DNA of 64,000 nt from Pseudomonas frederiksbergensis (GCF_000802155.2 NZ_JQGJ02000003.1:248001-312000); one strand, 5' to 3'. Positions 17,892 through 27,971 are shown, numbered from the stretch's first letter. The notes: generated from the letters alone by a model not told the origin. Program-made: numbers and translations.

Positions 17892-18503
17892 ATGCGTCCA
17901 TTTTTCAAGACATGGCTGACCCTTTGCCTATTATTGCCACTGGCCGCCCACGCCACCAATCGTGAGCAACGTCTTCCCAACATTAATGGCTACACCCCGA
18001 AATCCCATGTTTCTGCTCCGTCGAGCAAGAACAAGCAAGGCGTCCAGCGCGTGAGCACGGCTCACAGCCGGTTGGTGCCTCCCATGGCGACCAAGACCAC
18101 CAGCAACGTGTTGAGCCGCGCCGTGAATGTCCTCGGTACACCTTATCGTTGGGGCGGCAGCAGCCCAAGTAAAGGTTTCGATTGCAGCGGCCTGGTGAAA
18201 TACGCCTTCAACGACTCCACGTTCGACCTGCCGCGCACGTCTAATGCAATGGCGGCCGGCCACGGCGAGAAAGTCGAGCGCAAGGACTTGAAGCCCGGCG
18301 ACCTGATTTTCTTCAAGCTCAAGAGCCGCCGGGTCAACCATGTGGCCATCTACCTGGGCAACGACCGCTTCATCCACGCCCCTCGCCGTGGCAAATCGGT
18401 GACCATCGACACGCTGAACAAGCCGTATTGGAACACCCATTACGTGGTTGCCAAGCGGGTGCTGCCGAAAGAACCGGGTGCGATGCGCGTGGTTCAGCGC
18501 TGA
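17892..18503 (+). CDS. Secreted NlpC/P60 (C40) peptidase
   Basis: This 203-residue protein has an N-terminal signal peptide (MRPFFKTWLTLCLLLPLAAHA, cleavage after AHA likely), a short basic Ser/Thr/Lys-rich linker, and a C-terminal NlpC/P60 domain: nucleophile Cys in GFDCSGLVKYAF, LKPGDLIFFK, catalytic His in VNHVAIYLG and a following FIHAPRRGKSV. Such enzymes cut cell-wall stem peptides in the periplasm. The start at 17892 is chosen because it opens directly on a signal peptide; the 73-codon extension upstream is not family-like. It ends convergently with pilT across a long hairpin repeat. Confidence 0.9.
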   Translation: MRPFFKTWLTLCLLLPLAAHATNREQRLPNINGYTPKSHVSAPSSKNKQGVQRVSTAHSRLVPPMATKTTSNVLSRAVNVLGTPYRWGGSSPSKGFDCSGLVKYAFNDSTFDLPRTSNAMAAGHGEKVERKDLKPGDLIFFKLKSRRVNHVAIYLGNDRFIHAPRRGKSVTIDTLNKPYWNTHYVVAKRVLPKEPGAMRVVQR

Positions 18504-18511
18504 TCACCGGC

Positions 18512-18547
18512 CCCTGTGGCGAGGGGATTGATCCCCTCGCCACAGGG
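18512..18547. repeat. Perfect 17-bp palindromic REP-type element (possible bidirectional terminator)
   Basis: CCCTGTGGCGAGGGGAT (18512-18528), a two-base centre TG and ATCCCCTCGCCACAGGG (18531-18547) form a perfect 17-bp palindrome between the convergent C40 peptidase and pilT genes. The same GTGGCGAGGGGAT core recurs at 63965-64000 and in part at 21816-21843 and 57829-57841, so it is a dispersed repeat of this genome. The hairpin could end transcription from either side although no T-run follows. Confidence 0.82.
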
Positions 18548-18564
18548 CTTGCCTTGCGCCCCCT

Positions 18565-19599
18565 CTAGAAATTGTCTGGCGTACGCGCCCGCTCCCGCGC
18601 GTGCTCGCGGCTGATCAATCCCTTGTTCAGCAGCTCCTTCAGGCACATGTCCAGCGTCTGCATCCCCAGCGAGCCACCGGTCTGGATCGACGAATACATC
18701 TGCGCGATCTTGTCTTCCCGGATGAGATTGCGGATGGCTGAGGTGCCGAGCATGATTTCGTGCGCCGCGACCCGGCCGCCGCCGATCTTCTTGACCAGCG
18801 TCTGGGAAATCACCGCCTGCAACGACTCCGACAACATCGAGCGAACCATGGACTTCTCGTCACCGGGGAACACGTCCACCACCCGGTCGATGGTCTTGGC
18901 TGCCGATGTGGTGTGCAACGTACCAAACACCAAGTGCCCGGTTTCAGCGGCGGTCAGCGCCAGGCGAATGGTTTCCAGGTCGCGCATCTCCCCCACCAGG
19001 ATCACATCCGGATCTTCACGCAGGGCCGAGCGCAGGGCCGTCGAGAACCCCTGGGTGTCACGGTGCACCTCGCGTTGGTTGATCAAACATTTGCGCGGTT
19101 CATGGACGAACTCGATCGGGTCCTCGATGGTAAGGATGTGATGGTGCTTGTGGCTGTTGAGGTAGTCGATCATTGCCGCCAGGGTGGTGGACTTGCCTGA
19201 ACCGGTCGGCCCGGTCACCAGCACGAGCCCGCGTGGGGCCTCGGTGATCTTGCGAAACACCTCGCCCATCCCCAGGTCTTCCATGGTCAGGACTTTCGAA
19301 GGGATGGTCCGGAACACCGCTCCCGCGCCACGATTCTGATTGAAGGCATTGACCCGAAACCGTGCCACGCCCGGCACGTCGAAGGAAAAATCGGTTTCCA
19401 GGAATTTTTCGTAATCCACTCGCTGCCGGTCATTCATGATGTCGTAGATCAATTCATGGACCTGCTTGTGGTCCAACGCCGGCAGGTTGATCCGCCGCAC
19501 ATCGCCGTCGACACGGATCATCGGCGGCAGCCCGGCAGACAGGTGCAGGTCCGACGCCCCTTGTTTGGCGCTGAACGCCAGCAGTTCAGTGATATCCAT
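18565..19599 (-). CDS. pilT: Type IV pilus retraction ATPase PilT
   Basis: This 344-residue secretion-type ATPase powers pilus retraction. It has the N-terminal MDITELLAFSAKQGASDLHLSAGLPPM, Walker A GPTGSGKSTTLAAMI, the Asp box, Walker B (DPDVILVGEMRDLETI) and the His box (TGHLVFGTLHT). The C-terminal AIRNLIRE motif needed for retraction is present. The start at 19599 matches the usual 344 residues; an in-frame codon 12 bases upstream is less likely. In P. aeruginosa the paralogue pilU follows directly, but here the next gene is the convergent C40 peptidase. Confidence 0.96.
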   Translation of the reverse strand: MDITELLAFSAKQGASDLHLSAGLPPMIRVDGDVRRINLPALDHKQVHELIYDIMNDRQRVDYEKFLETDFSFDVPGVARFRVNAFNQNRGAGAVFRTIPSKVLTMEDLGMGEVFRKITEAPRGLVLVTGPTGSGKSTTLAAMIDYLNSHKHHHILTIEDPIEFVHEPRKCLINQREVHRDTQGFSTALRSALREDPDVILVGEMRDLETIRLALTAAETGHLVFGTLHTTSAAKTIDRVVDVFPGDEKSMVRSMLSESLQAVISQTLVKKIGGGRVAAHEIMLGTSAIRNLIREDKIAQMYSSIQTGGSLGMQTLDMCLKELLNKGLISREHARERARTPDNF

Positions 19600-19655
19600 A
19601 GCGCTCCTCAATTCCAGTAGAATGCCGCGAACCTCAGACCCGCTGGCCTTTCTTT

Positions 19656-20348
19656 ATGACCACGATAGCAGACAACATTGCTCAGGTTAGATCGCGCATC
19701 CATGCGGCGGAACAGGCCGCGCAGCGCACCGGACACAGCGTTCAACTGCTGGCCGTGAGCAAGACCAAGCCCGCCCAGGCCCTGCGCGAAGCCTATGCCG
19801 CCGGCCTGCGTGACTTCGGCGAGAACTACCTGCAGGAAGCACTGGGCAAACAGGCCGAACTGACCGACCTGCCCTTGATCTGGCACTTCATCGGCCCCAT
19901 TCAATCGAACAAGACGCGCGCTATCGCTGAACATTTCGACTGGGTGCATTCCGTGGATCGCTTGAAAATTGCACAGCGTTTGTCCGAGCAGCGGCCAGCC
20001 GAGCTTCCACCGTTGAACATCTGCATCCAGGTCAACGTCAGCGGCGAAGCCAGCAAATCCGGCTGCACGCCCGCAGACTTGCCCGCCCTGGCCAACGCCA
20101 TCAGTGCCTTGCCGCGCCTCAAGTTGCGCGGGTTGATGGCCATTCCCGAACCGACCGACGACCGCACCGAACAGGATGCCTCATTTGCCGCCGTCCAGCG
20201 CCTGCAAGCCAGCCTGGACCTGCCCCTGGATACGTTATCGATGGGCATGAGCCACGACCTCGAATCCGCCATTGCCCAAGGCGCCACCTGGGTGCGCATC
20301 GGTACTGCGCTGTTCGGGGCTCGCGACTATGGCCAATCGCCCAGCTGA
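19656..20348 (+). CDS. yggS: YggS/PROSC-type pyridoxal phosphate homeostasis protein
   Basis: This 230-residue PLP-binding protein has the alanine racemase N-terminal fold. The PLP Lys lies in LLAVSKTKPAQALREAYAAG, followed by FGENYLQEALGKQ, WHFIGPIQSNK, and the C-terminal LSMGMSHDLESAIAQGATWVRIG. It carries PLP and balances vitamin B6, keto acid and amino acid pools. The gene is divergent from pilT and followed after 27 bp by proC, a widely conserved arrangement. Confidence 0.94.
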   Translation: MTTIADNIAQVRSRIHAAEQAAQRTGHSVQLLAVSKTKPAQALREAYAAGLRDFGENYLQEALGKQAELTDLPLIWHFIGPIQSNKTRAIAEHFDWVHSVDRLKIAQRLSEQRPAELPPLNICIQVNVSGEASKSGCTPADLPALANAISALPRLKLRGLMAIPEPTDDRTEQDASFAAVQRLQASLDLPLDTLSMGMSHDLESAIAQGATWVRIGTALFGARDYGQSPS

Positions 20349-20375
20349 CTCACTCACTTTTTATAAGGACCCGTC

Positions 20376-21194
20376 ATGAGCAACACGCGTATTGCCTTTA
20401 TCGGCGCCGGCAACATGGCCGCCAGCCTGATCGGCGGCTTGCGGGCCAAGGGCCTGGAAGCTGCGCAGATTCGCGCCAGCGATCCGGGTGAAGAGACCCG
20501 CAACCGGGTGAGCGCCGAGCACGGCATCGAAACCTTCGCCGACAATGCGAAGGCCATCGATGGCGCGGACGTCGTAGTGCTGGCGGTCAAGCCGCAAGCG
20601 ATGAAAAGCGTCTGCGAAGCCCTTCGCCCGAATCTACAGCCGCATCAACTGATCGTGTCGATTGCCGCCGGGATTACCTGCGCGAGCATGAACAACTGGC
20701 TCGGTGCCCAGCCGATCGTACGCTGCATGCCCAACACCCCAGCGCTGCTGCGCCAGGGCGTCAGCGGCCTGTTCGCCACCGAACAAGTGACCACCGCGCA
20801 ACGCCAGCAGGCCGAACAATTGCTATCGGCCGTGGGCCTGGCAGTGTGGCTGGACACCGAGCAGCAACTGGACGCCGTCACCGCCGTCTCCGGCTCGGGC
20901 CCGGCGTATTTCTTCCTGCTGATCGAAGCCATGACCGCCGCCGGCGAAAAACTCGGCTTGCCACGGGAAACCGCTGCGCAATTGACCTTGCAGACTGCTC
21001 TCGGCGCCGCGCACATGGCGGTGTCCAGTGATGTCGATGCGGCGGAGCTGCGTCGCCGCGTGACCTCGCCGGCCGGCACCACCGAAGCGGCCATCAAATC
21101 ATTCCAGGCTGGCGGCTTCGAAGCCCTCGTGGAAAAAGCACTCGGCGCCGCCGCGCACCGCTCGGCCGAAATGGCCGAACAACTGGGCCAATAA
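20376..21194 (+). CDS. proC: Pyrroline-5-carboxylate reductase
   Basis: This 272-residue enzyme makes proline from pyrroline-5-carboxylate with NAD(P)H. It has the Rossmann motif IAFIGAGNMAASLIGGL at the N terminus, VVLAVKPQAM, RCMPNTPALL, the AVSGSGPAYFF dimer and substrate motif and the C-terminal VTSPAGTTEAAIKSF. It has a clear AAGGACC ribosome site. It stands between yggS and yggT, 10 bp before the latter, so the three are probably one transcript. Confidence 0.96.
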   Translation: MSNTRIAFIGAGNMAASLIGGLRAKGLEAAQIRASDPGEETRNRVSAEHGIETFADNAKAIDGADVVVLAVKPQAMKSVCEALRPNLQPHQLIVSIAAGITCASMNNWLGAQPIVRCMPNTPALLRQGVSGLFATEQVTTAQRQQAEQLLSAVGLAVWLDTEQQLDAVTAVSGSGPAYFFLLIEAMTAAGEKLGLPRETAAQLTLQTALGAAHMAVSSDVDAAELRRRVTSPAGTTEAAIKSFQAGGFEALVEKALGAAAHRSAEMAEQLGQ

Positions 21195-21204
21195 GGAGCC
21201 ATTC

Positions 21205-21795
21205 ATGATTGGATTGAACACTGCAGCGGTCTATGTCCTGCAAACCCTCGGCAGCCTGTACCTGCTGATCGTGCTGATGCGCTTCGTGCTGCAACTGGTG
21301 CGCGCCAACTTCTACAACCCGCTGTGCCAATTCGTCGTCAAGGCTACCCAGCCACTGCTCAAGCCGTTGCGCCGGATCATTCCGAGCCTGTTCGGCCTGG
21401 ACATGTCTTCACTGGTGTTGGCGATCCTGGTGCAGCTGGCGCTGATGGCCCTGACCCTGCTGCTGACCTACGGCACCACCGGCAATCCGCTGCAATTGCT
21501 GATCTGGTCGCTCATTGGTGTGACTGCGCTGTTCCTGAACATATTCTTCTTCGCGATGATCATCAGCGTGATCCTGTCCTGGGTCGCGCCGGGCAGCCAC
21601 AACCCAGGCGCCGAGCTGGTGAACCAGATCTGCGAGCCGGCCCTCGCGCCGTTCCGCCGCATCGTGCCGAACCTGGGTGGCCTGGACATCTCGCCAATCC
21701 TGGCGTTCATGGTGATCAAGCTGATCGACATGCTGGTGATCAACAACCTGGCGGCGATCACCATGATGCCGGAGATCCTGCGGGTGCTGATCTAA
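21205..21795 (+). CDS. yggT: YggT family membrane protein
   Basis: This 196-residue inner-membrane protein consists of two YggT repeats, each with hydrophobic helices and a conserved [35 protein letters not shown] turn (first at about residues 33-63, second at about 130-160 with [21 protein letters not shown]). Four or five membrane segments are predicted. YggT proteins have been linked to osmotic shock tolerance and cell-shape genes, but the mechanism is unknown. It follows proC by 10 bp with an AAGGAG site. Confidence 0.92.
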   Translation: MIGLNTAAVYVLQTLGSLYLLIVLMRFVLQLVRANFYNPLCQFVVKATQPLLKPLRRIIPSLFGLDMSSLVLAILVQLALMALTLLLTYGTTGNPLQLLIWSLIGVTALFLNIFFFAMIISVILSWVAPGSHNPGAELVNQICEPALAPFRRIVPNLGGLDISPILAFMVIKLIDMLVINNLAAITMMPEILRVLI

Positions 21796-21815
21796 AGCAC
21801 GCTGCAACTTTTCCT

Positions 21816-21843
21816 GTGGCGAGGGAGCAAGCTTCCTCGCCAC
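21816..21843. repeat. REP-like hairpin after yggT
   Basis: GTGGCGAGGGAGC (21816-21828), two bases, and GCTTCCTCGCCAC (21831-21843) pair over 13 bp with one G-T wobble. It carries the same GTGGCGAGG core as the palindrome at 18512. It lies 20 bases after the yggT stop and may end that operon before metX. Confidence 0.7.
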
Positions 21844-21958
21844 CGATAGATCCAGTCACCACAGGGTTTGTATCAGCGGACAATCAGCGCCGCCGTTTGC
21901 TTGCCGCCTGCCACAGCGGTCTTTAGACTTACGCCTCATTTCAACGAGAGCAGGGTCG

Positions 21959-23098
21959 ATGCCAGCTGCCTTTCCCCCCGATTCCGTTGGTCTGGTGACG
22001 CCGCAAATGGCGCATTTCAGCGAGCCCCTGGCCCTGGCCTGCGGCCGTTCGTTGCCAGCCTATGACCTGATCTACGAAACCTACGGCACCCTCAATGCCA
22101 CGGCGAGCAACGCCGTGCTGATTTGCCACGCCTTGTCGGGGCATCACCACGCCGCCGGCTACCACAGCGCCGACGACCGCAAGCCCGGCTGGTGGGACAG
22201 TTGTATCGGTCCGGGCAAGCCCATCGACACCAACCGTTTCTTTGTGGTCAGCCTGAACAACCTCGGCGGTTGCAACGGCTCCACCGGCCCGAGCAGTATC
22301 AACCCGGAGACCGGCAAGCCCTTCGGCGCCGATTTCCCGGTGTTGACCGTGGAAGACTGGGTCCACAGCCAGGCGCGCCTGGCCGACCACCTCGGCATTG
22401 GCCAATGGGCGGCGGTGATCGGCGGCAGCCTCGGCGGCATGCAGGCCCTGCAATGGACGATCACCTACCCGGACCGCGTGCGCCATTGCCTGGCAATCGC
22501 CTCGGCGCCCAAGTTGTCGGCGCAGAACATCGCCTTCAACGAAGTGGCGCGCCAGGCGATCCTCACCGACCCCGAATTCCACGGCGGTTCGTTCCAGGAA
22601 CACGGCGTGATCCCCAAGCGCGGGCTGATGCTGGCGCGGATGGTCGGGCATATCACTTATCTGTCCGACGACTCCATGGGTGAGAAATTCGGCCGTGGCC
22701 TCAAGAGCGAGAAGCTCAACTACGACTTCCACAGCGTCGAATTCCAGGTCGAAAGCTACCTGCGTTACCAGGGCGAGGAGTTCTCGGGACGTTTCGACGC
22801 CAACACCTACCTGCTGATGACCAAGGCGCTGGACTACTTCGACCCGGCGGCGAATTTCGACGATGACCTGGCGAAGACCTTCGCCAATGCCACCGCCAAG
22901 TTCTGCGTGATGTCGTTCACCACCGACTGGCGCTTTTCCCCGGCCCGTTCGCGGGAGCTGGTGGACGCGCTGATGGCCGCGCGCAAGGACGTCTGCTATC
23001 TGGAAATCGACGCCCCCCAGGGCCACGACGCCTTTTTGATCCCGATCCCGCGCTACCTGCAGGCGTTCGGCAACTACATGAACCGTATTACGCTGTGA
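21959..23098 (+). CDS. metX: Homoserine O-succinyltransferase MetX
   Basis: This 379-residue alpha/beta hydrolase-fold acyltransferase activates homoserine for methionine synthesis. The nucleophile Ser sits in [16 protein letters not shown]. Other family motifs are [16 protein letters not shown] and [15 protein letters not shown] near the N terminus and the C-terminal acid/base region [13 protein letters not shown]. Pseudomonas MetX proteins use succinyl-CoA rather than acetyl-CoA; the acyl donor cannot be proven from sequence alone. metW follows after 7 bp, the normal pairing in proteobacteria. Confidence 0.95.
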   Translation: MPAAFPPDSVGLVTPQMAHFSEPLALACGRSLPAYDLIYETYGTLNATASNAVLICHALSGHHHAAGYHSADDRKPGWWDSCIGPGKPIDTNRFFVVSLNNLGGCNGSTGPSSINPETGKPFGADFPVLTVEDWVHSQARLADHLGIGQWAAVIGGSLGGMQALQWTITYPDRVRHCLAIASAPKLSAQNIAFNEVARQAILTDPEFHGGSFQEHGVIPKRGLMLARMVGHITYLSDDSMGEKFGRGLKSEKLNYDFHSVEFQVESYLRYQGEEFSGRFDANTYLLMTKALDYFDPAANFDDDLAKTFANATAKFCVMSFTTDWRFSPARSRELVDALMAARKDVCYLEIDAPQGHDAFLIPIPRYLQAFGNYMNRITL

Positions 23099-23105
23099 GG
23101 ACGCC

Positions 23106-23726
23106 ATGAGAGCCGATCTGGACATCATCCAGGAATGGATCCCCGCCGGCAGCCGCGTGCTCGACCTGGGCTGCGGCAACGGCGAACTGCTGACCTGGCT
23201 GCGCGACAACAAGCAAGTCACCGGCTACGGCTTGGAAAACGACCCGGACAACATCGCCGAATGCGTGGCCAAGGGCATCAACGTCATCGAGCAGGACCTG
23301 GACAAGGGGCTGGGCAATTTTGCCAGCAACAGCTTCGACATCGTGGTCATGACCCAGGCCCTGCAAGCCGTGCATTACCCGGACAAGATCCTCGACGAAA
23401 TGCTGCGCGTCGGTCGCCAGTGCATCATCACCTTCCCCAACTTCGGCCACTGGCGCTGCCGCTGGTACCTGGCGAGCAAGGGGCGGATGCCGGTGTCGGA
23501 GTTCTTGCCCTACACCTGGTACAACACACCGAACATTCATTTCTGTACGTTCGAGGATTTCGAAGAACTGTGCCGCGAGCGCAAAGCCAAGGTCATCGAC
23601 CGTCTGGCGGTGGACCAGCAGCACCGCCACGGGTGGGCCAGCAAGCTATGGCCTAATCTGTTAGGTGAAATAGGCATCTATCGGGTCAGCAGCCCGGGCC
23701 TCGCCGACCACCGGGTCGCCGTATGA
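23106..23726 (+). CDS. metW: Methionine biosynthesis protein MetW
   Basis: This 206-residue class I methyltransferase-fold protein has the SAM-loop VLDLGCGNGELLTWL at residues 20-34, DIVVMTQALQAVHYPDKIL, and ITFPNFGHWRCRWYLASKGRMPVS typical of MetW. It is always found with MetX and is thought to be needed for, or to modulate, the homoserine acyltransferase step. It is cotranscribed with metX. The DUF4426 gene follows after 25 bp. Confidence 0.94.
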   Translation: MRADLDIIQEWIPAGSRVLDLGCGNGELLTWLRDNKQVTGYGLENDPDNIAECVAKGINVIEQDLDKGLGNFASNSFDIVVMTQALQAVHYPDKILDEMLRVGRQCIITFPNFGHWRCRWYLASKGRMPVSEFLPYTWYNTPNIHFCTFEDFEELCRERKAKVIDRLAVDQQHRHGWASKLWPNLLGEIGIYRVSSPGLADHRVAV

Positions 23727-23751
23727 GCACCAGCCTTTTCAGGAGCACGAC

Positions 23752-24186
23752 ATGAAACGTCTAGCGTTGCTGTTAATCACCACCTGCCTGAGCGTCGGCG
23801 CCATGGCCGCCGATGTCATCAAGGCCGAGCGCAAGGAAGTGTTCGGTGACGTCACCGTGCACTACAACACGTTCAACTCCACCTTCCTGACGCCCGACAT
23901 CGCCAAGGCCGCCGAGTTGATCCGCAGCAAGAACCAGGGCGTGATCAATGTCTCGGTCATCAAGGGCGGCAAGCCACTGATCGCCCAAGTCAGCGGGACG
24001 GTGAAGGACTTGACCAGCAAGACGGTCCCGCTCACCTTCCGCCAGATCACCGAAGCCGGCGCGATCTACTACATCGCCCAATACCCGGTGGACCAGCAGG
24101 AAACCCGCACTTTTGAAATCAAGGTGCAGACGGGCGACAAGATCAACACGATCAACTTCAACCAGGAACTGTTCCCGGGCCAATGA
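23752..24186 (+). CDS. DUF4426 exported protein
   Basis: This 144-residue protein begins with a signal peptide ([21 protein letters not shown], cleavage after AMA), followed by a single small beta-rich domain ([23 protein letters not shown], then [20 protein letters not shown]). This is the DUF4426 family of gammaproteobacteria, of unknown function, predicted periplasmic. It overlaps rdgB by 4 bp (ATGA). It belongs to the metX-metW-DUF4426-rdgB-hemW-DUF3392 run of genes. Confidence 0.88.
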   Translation: MKRLALLLITTCLSVGAMAADVIKAERKEVFGDVTVHYNTFNSTFLTPDIAKAAELIRSKNQGVINVSVIKGGKPLIAQVSGTVKDLTSKTVPLTFRQITEAGAIYYIAQYPVDQQETRTFEIKVQTGDKINTINFNQELFPGQ

Positions 24187-24779
24187 TGAACCTTACCCAA
24201 CTCGTACTGGCCAGCCACAACGCCGGCAAGCTCAAGGAACTGCAGGCGATGCTCGGCGGATCGGTGCAACTGCGCTCGATCGGCGAATTCAGCCAGGTCG
24301 AGCCGGAAGAAACCGGCTTGTCGTTCGTCGAGAACGCCATCCTCAAGGCCCGCAATGCAGCACGCATCTCCGGCCTGCCGGCGCTGGCCGACGATTCCGG
24401 CCTGGCGGTGGATTTCCTCGGCGGCGCGCCAGGCATCTATTCGGCCCGTTACGCCGACGGCAAAGGTGACGCGGCGAACAACGCCAAGCTGCTCGAAGCC
24501 CTCAAGGAGGTGCCTGAAGCCGAGCGCGGCGCACAGTTCGTTTGCGTGCTGGCCCTGGTGCGTCATGCCGACGATCCGCTGCCGATCCTCTGCGAAGGCT
24601 TGTGGCACGGGCGCATTCTCACTGAAGCCAGCGGCGAGCACGGTTTCGGGTACGACCCATTGTTCTGGGTACCGGAGCGCAATTGCTCCAGCGCCGAGCT
24701 GGGACCGGTGGAAAAGAACCAACTGAGCCACCGCGCCCGCGCCATGGCCCTGCTGCGTCAACGCCTGGGCCTGCAATGA
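24183..24779 (+). CDS. rdgB: XTP/dITP pyrophosphatase RdgB
   Basis: This 198-residue Ham1-type enzyme removes non-canonical purine nucleoside triphosphates (XTP, dITP, ITP). Motifs are the N-terminal [61 protein letters not shown], and C-terminal [11 protein letters not shown] and [13 protein letters not shown]. Two adjacent ATG codons are possible starts. It overlaps hemW by 4 bp, so translation is coupled. Confidence 0.96.
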   Translation: MMNLTQLVLASHNAGKLKELQAMLGGSVQLRSIGEFSQVEPEETGLSFVENAILKARNAARISGLPALADDSGLAVDFLGGAPGIYSARYADGKGDAANNAKLLEALKEVPEAERGAQFVCVLALVRHADDPLPILCEGLWHGRILTEASGEHGFGYDPLFWVPERNCSSAELGPVEKNQLSHRARAMALLRQRLGLQ

Positions 24780-25975
24780 CCACCGACTCTCCCGCACCGC
24801 TGATCCACGGCGGTGCACAAACACCTCGGGCGCCGCTGCCGGTGCTGCCGCCCCTGGCGTTGTACATCCACATCCCGTGGTGCGTGCGCAAGTGCCCGTA
24901 TTGCGACTTCAACTCCCACACCGCCAGCCCGCAGTTGCCGGAAGAGGAATACGTCGACGCCCTGTTGGCCGACCTCGACCAGGACTTGCATGCGGTCTAC
25001 GGTCGCCCGCTGAGCTCGATTTTTTTCGGAGGAGGCACCCCGAGCCTGTTCAGCGCCCAAGCCCTGGGCCGATTGCTCAAGGGGGTCGAGGCGCGGATAC
25101 CGTTCGCCCAGGACATCGAGATCACCCTGGAAGCCAACCCCGGCACGTTCGAGCAAGAAAAATTCCTCGCCTACCGGGCGCTGGGCATCAATCGCCTGTC
25201 CATCGGCATCCAGAGCTTCCAGCAGGCCAAGCTAGAAGCGCTGGGCCGGATCCATAACGGTGACGAGGCGGTGCGCGCCGCCGGCATGGCTCGCCAGGCC
25301 GGGTTCGATAACTTCAATCTCGACTTGATGCATGGCCTGCCCGACCAGTCCCTCGAAGACGCGCTGAGCGATCTGCGCCAGGCTATCGCCCTCAAGCCCA
25401 CCCATTTGTCCTGGTATCAGCTGACGCTGGAGCCGAACACGGTGTTCTGGAACCAGCCGCCGACCTTGCCGGAAGACGACACGCTGTGGGACATCCAGGA
25501 AGCCGGGCAAGCCCTGCTCGCCAAACACGGCTACGCCCAATACGAAGTCTCGGCCTATGCCCAGCCCGGGCGAGCGGCGCGGCACAACCTCAATTACTGG
25601 AGCTTCGGCGACTTCATCGGCATCGGCGCCGGCGCCCACGGCAAGCTCAGCCATCCGGACGGGCGCATCGTGCGCACCTGGAAGACCCGCTTGCCCAAGG
25701 ATTACCTCAACCCGGCCAAGCGTTTCCTGGCCGGCGAAAAAAACCTCGCCAACGAAGAGCTGCCATTCGAGTTCCTGATGAACGCCCTGCGCCTGACCGC
25801 AGGCGTGGAAGCGAGGCTGTACCCGGAGCGCACCGGGCTGCCACTTCAAAGCCTGGCCGAAGGCCGGCGCGAGGCCGAACAAAGTGGGTTGTTGCAGGTC
25901 GAACCGTCACGTCTGGCGGCGACCGAGCGCGGACAGCTGTTTCTCAACGACTTGCTGCAGAAATTTCTGAGCTGA
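24776..25975 (+). CDS. hemW: Haem chaperone HemW (radical SAM)
   Basis: This 399-residue radical SAM protein has the iron-sulfur motif in [30 protein letters not shown], and [13 protein letters not shown]. HemW resembles coproporphyrinogen dehydrogenase HemN but lacks that activity and acts as a haem chaperone. The start MTTDSPAPL overlaps the rdgB stop (ATGA); the longer frame upstream lies inside rdgB and is rejected. The N terminus of about 20 residues is longer than in E. coli. Confidence 0.94.
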   Translation: MTTDSPAPLIHGGAQTPRAPLPVLPPLALYIHIPWCVRKCPYCDFNSHTASPQLPEEEYVDALLADLDQDLHAVYGRPLSSIFFGGGTPSLFSAQALGRLLKGVEARIPFAQDIEITLEANPGTFEQEKFLAYRALGINRLSIGIQSFQQAKLEALGRIHNGDEAVRAAGMARQAGFDNFNLDLMHGLPDQSLEDALSDLRQAIALKPTHLSWYQLTLEPNTVFWNQPPTLPEDDTLWDIQEAGQALLAKHGYAQYEVSAYAQPGRAARHNLNYWSFGDFIGIGAGAHGKLSHPDGRIVRTWKTRLPKDYLNPAKRFLAGEKNLANEELPFEFLMNALRLTAGVEARLYPERTGLPLQSLAEGRREAEQSGLLQVEPSRLAATERGQLFLNDLLQKFLS

Positions 25976-25993
25976 TCAATACAAGGAAATCGA

Positions 25994-26317
25994 ATGGATC
26001 TGGTACTCGACCTGCTCGCCACCGTGTCCCGCTGGAGCCGCAGCAACCTGTCGGAAATCTCCCTGGCATTGGTAGGTTGCTTGCTGGTGCTGTTTGGTGC
26101 CGATATCAAGGGCTGGGTCGAACAACGCCTGGGCAGCATCGCCGGCGCGTTGCGCGTCCCGCTGATTGCCCTGCTGTGCATGATCGGCAGCGGCGCCGCG
26201 TTGATCTACGCCACGCCGTGGATCGTCCGGGGCTTGAGCCAGTTCAACAACTACAGCCTGGCGCCGGTATTGCTGGTGGTATTGGTGTTGATTGGTGTGG
26301 TGGCGGATCGGCGCTGA
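25994..26317 (+). CDS. DUF3392 small membrane protein
   Basis: This 107-residue protein has three hydrophobic stretches (about residues 20-36, 53-75 and 85-103), with FGADIKGWVEQRLGSIAGALRVPLIALL between the first two, matching the DUF3392 family of gammaproteobacteria. Its function is unknown. It is the last gene of the metX-hemW run, 18 bp after hemW, and is followed by a strong bidirectional terminator. Confidence 0.85.
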   Translation: MDLVLDLLATVSRWSRSNLSEISLALVGCLLVLFGADIKGWVEQRLGSIAGALRVPLIALLCMIGSGAALIYATPWIVRGLSQFNNYSLAPVLLVVLVLIGVVADRR

Positions 26318-26340
26318 ACCCCGCCTACACCTCAAAACAA

Positions 26341-26375
26341 TGTGGGAGCGACGGTTCGGCGCTCCCACAGTTTTT
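26341..26375. terminator. Bidirectional terminator between DUF3392 gene and trmB
   Basis: TGTGGGAGCG (26341-26350), a nine-base loop and CGCTCCCACA (26360-26369) form a perfect 10-bp stem followed by GTTTTT. On the opposite strand it is followed by TTGTTTT. The genes on both sides converge here. The stem resembles the REP core of this genome, so it may be a REP element used as terminator. Confidence 0.85.
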
Positions 26376-26387
26376 ATCGCGCGGTGT

Positions 26388-27116
26388 TTAGGACAGCTTC
26401 TCGAACTTCAAATCCCAAACCCCGTGCCCAAGCCGTTCGCCACGGCGTTCGAACTTGGTGATCGGCCGTTCGGCCGGGCGCGGCACGCACTTGCCGTCTT
26501 CGGCCAGGTTGCGATAACCCGGGGCGACGTTCATGACTTCCAGCATGTATTCGGCATAGGGTTCCCAGTCGGTGGCCATGTGCAGCACACCGCCGACCTT
26601 CAACTTGCTACGCACCAGCTCGGCGAACGACGCCTGGACGATCCGGCGCTTGTGATGGCGGCTTTTGTGCCACGGATCCGGAAAGAACAGCATCAGCCGG
26701 TCGAGACTATTGTCAGCCACGCAGCGGTTGAGCACTTCGATGGCATCGCAGTCGTAGACCCGCAGGTTGGTCAGCCCTTGAGTCAGGACGCCATTGAGCA
26801 GCGCACCCACGCCCGGACGATGAACCTCCACGCCAATGAAATCCTGCTCCGGCGCGGCAGCCGCCATCTCCAACAGCGAGTGACCCATGCCGAAACCGAT
26901 TTCCAGCGAGCGCGGCGCTGAGCGGCCGAAAACCTGGTCGAAGTCGACCGGTGCGTCCGCCAGGGGCAGGACGTAAAGCGGGGCACCCTGCTCCAGGCCG
27001 CGTTGCTGGCCTTCCGTCATGCGCCCGGCGCGCATCACGAAACTCTTGATGCGGCGGTGCTGGCGCTCTTCGCCGTCTTCCGGAAGGACCGGCGTGTCGT
27101 TCGATTCAGTCATCAA
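26388..27116 (-). CDS. trmB: tRNA (guanine-N7-)-methyltransferase TrmB
   Basis: This 242-residue SAM-dependent enzyme makes m7G46 in tRNA. The SAM loop is [16 protein letters not shown], followed by [36 protein letters not shown] (the catalytic PDPW region) and [13 protein letters not shown] charged N-terminal extension ([20 protein letters not shown]) is usual for the family. The first or second of two consecutive Met codons may be the start. It lies 6 bp after thiG on the minus strand, so thiS-thiG-trmB is one operon. Confidence 0.95.
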   Translation of the reverse strand: MMTESNDTPVLPEDGEERQHRRIKSFVMRAGRMTEGQQRGLEQGAPLYVLPLADAPVDFDQVFGRSAPRSLEIGFGMGHSLLEMAAAAPEQDFIGVEVHRPGVGALLNGVLTQGLTNLRVYDCDAIEVLNRCVADNSLDRLMLFFPDPWHKSRHHKRRIVQASFAELVRSKLKVGGVLHMATDWEPYAEYMLEVMNVAPGYRNLAEDGKCVPRPAERPITKFERRGERLGHGVWDLKFEKLS

Positions 27117-27122
27117 TGGCTC

Positions 27123-27917
27123 TTACTTGATCAGACCATCCAGCGGCGAGGACGCGCTGGCGTATAGTTTTTTCGGCATGCGACCGGCCAGGTACGCCAG
27201 GCGCCCGGCGACAATGGCGTGCTTCATGGCTTCGGCCATCAGGATCGGCTGCTGGGCGTGGGCGATGGCCGAGTTCATCAGCACCGCTTCGCAACCCAGC
27301 TCCATGGCGATGGTGGCGTCGGAGGCAGTACCGACACCGGCATCCACCAATACCGGGATCTTGGCTTCTTCCAGGATGATCTGCAGGTTGTACGGGTTGC
27401 AGATCCCCAGGCCGGTGCCGATCAGGCCGGCCAGCGGCATCACCGCGATGCAGCCGATTTCCGCCAGTTGACGGGCGATGATCGGGTCATCGCTGGTGTA
27501 GACCATCACGTCGAAACCTTCCTTGACCAGGGTCTCGGCAGCCTTGAGGGTCTCGATCACGTTGGGGAACAGGGTTTTCTGGTCCGCCAGCACTTCCAGC
27601 TTCACCAGGTTGTGGCCATCGAGCAGCTCACGGGCCAGGCGACAGGTGCGCACGGCCTCGATGGCGTCGAAGCAACCGGCAGTGTTCGGCAGGATGGTGT
27701 AGCGATCCGGCGGCAGGATATCCAGCAGGTTAGGTTCGCCCGGGTTCTGGCCGATGTTGGTGCGGCGCACGGCCACGGTCACGATCTCGGCGCCCGAGGC
27801 TTCGATGGCCAGGCGGGTTTCTTCCATGTCGCGGTATTTGCCGGTGCCTACCAGCAAGCGCGACTGGTAGGTACGACCGGCCAGGACGAAGGGCTTGTCG
27901 CTACGAACGATGCTCAT
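27123..27917 (-). CDS. thiG: Thiazole synthase ThiG
   Basis: This 264-residue TIM-barrel enzyme forms the thiazole phosphate of thiamine from deoxyxylulose phosphate, dehydroglycine and ThiS-thiocarboxylate. Visible motifs are [17 protein letters not shown], the active-site Lys in [29 protein letters not shown] and [18 protein letters not shown]. It follows thiS by 54 bp and precedes trmB by 6 bp. No TPP riboswitch was recognised upstream of thiS. Confidence 0.97.
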   Translation of the reverse strand: MSIVRSDKPFVLAGRTYQSRLLVGTGKYRDMEETRLAIEASGAEIVTVAVRRTNIGQNPGEPNLLDILPPDRYTILPNTAGCFDAIEAVRTCRLARELLDGHNLVKLEVLADQKTLFPNVIETLKAAETLVKEGFDVMVYTSDDPIIARQLAEIGCIAVMPLAGLIGTGLGICNPYNLQIILEEAKIPVLVDAGVGTASDATIAMELGCEAVLMNSAIAHAQQPILMAEAMKHAIVAGRLAYLAGRMPKKLYASASSPLDGLIK

Positions 27918-27971
27918 GGGAAATCCTCTGTAGGGGTGAGGTTCTTGCGAAAGGCTGCGAAACCGAGGCGC

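Noticed and set aside
21844..21958. SAM riboswitch upstream of metX
   Set aside because: No SAM-I or SAM-II core could be recognised in the region between the REP-like hairpin and the ATG.
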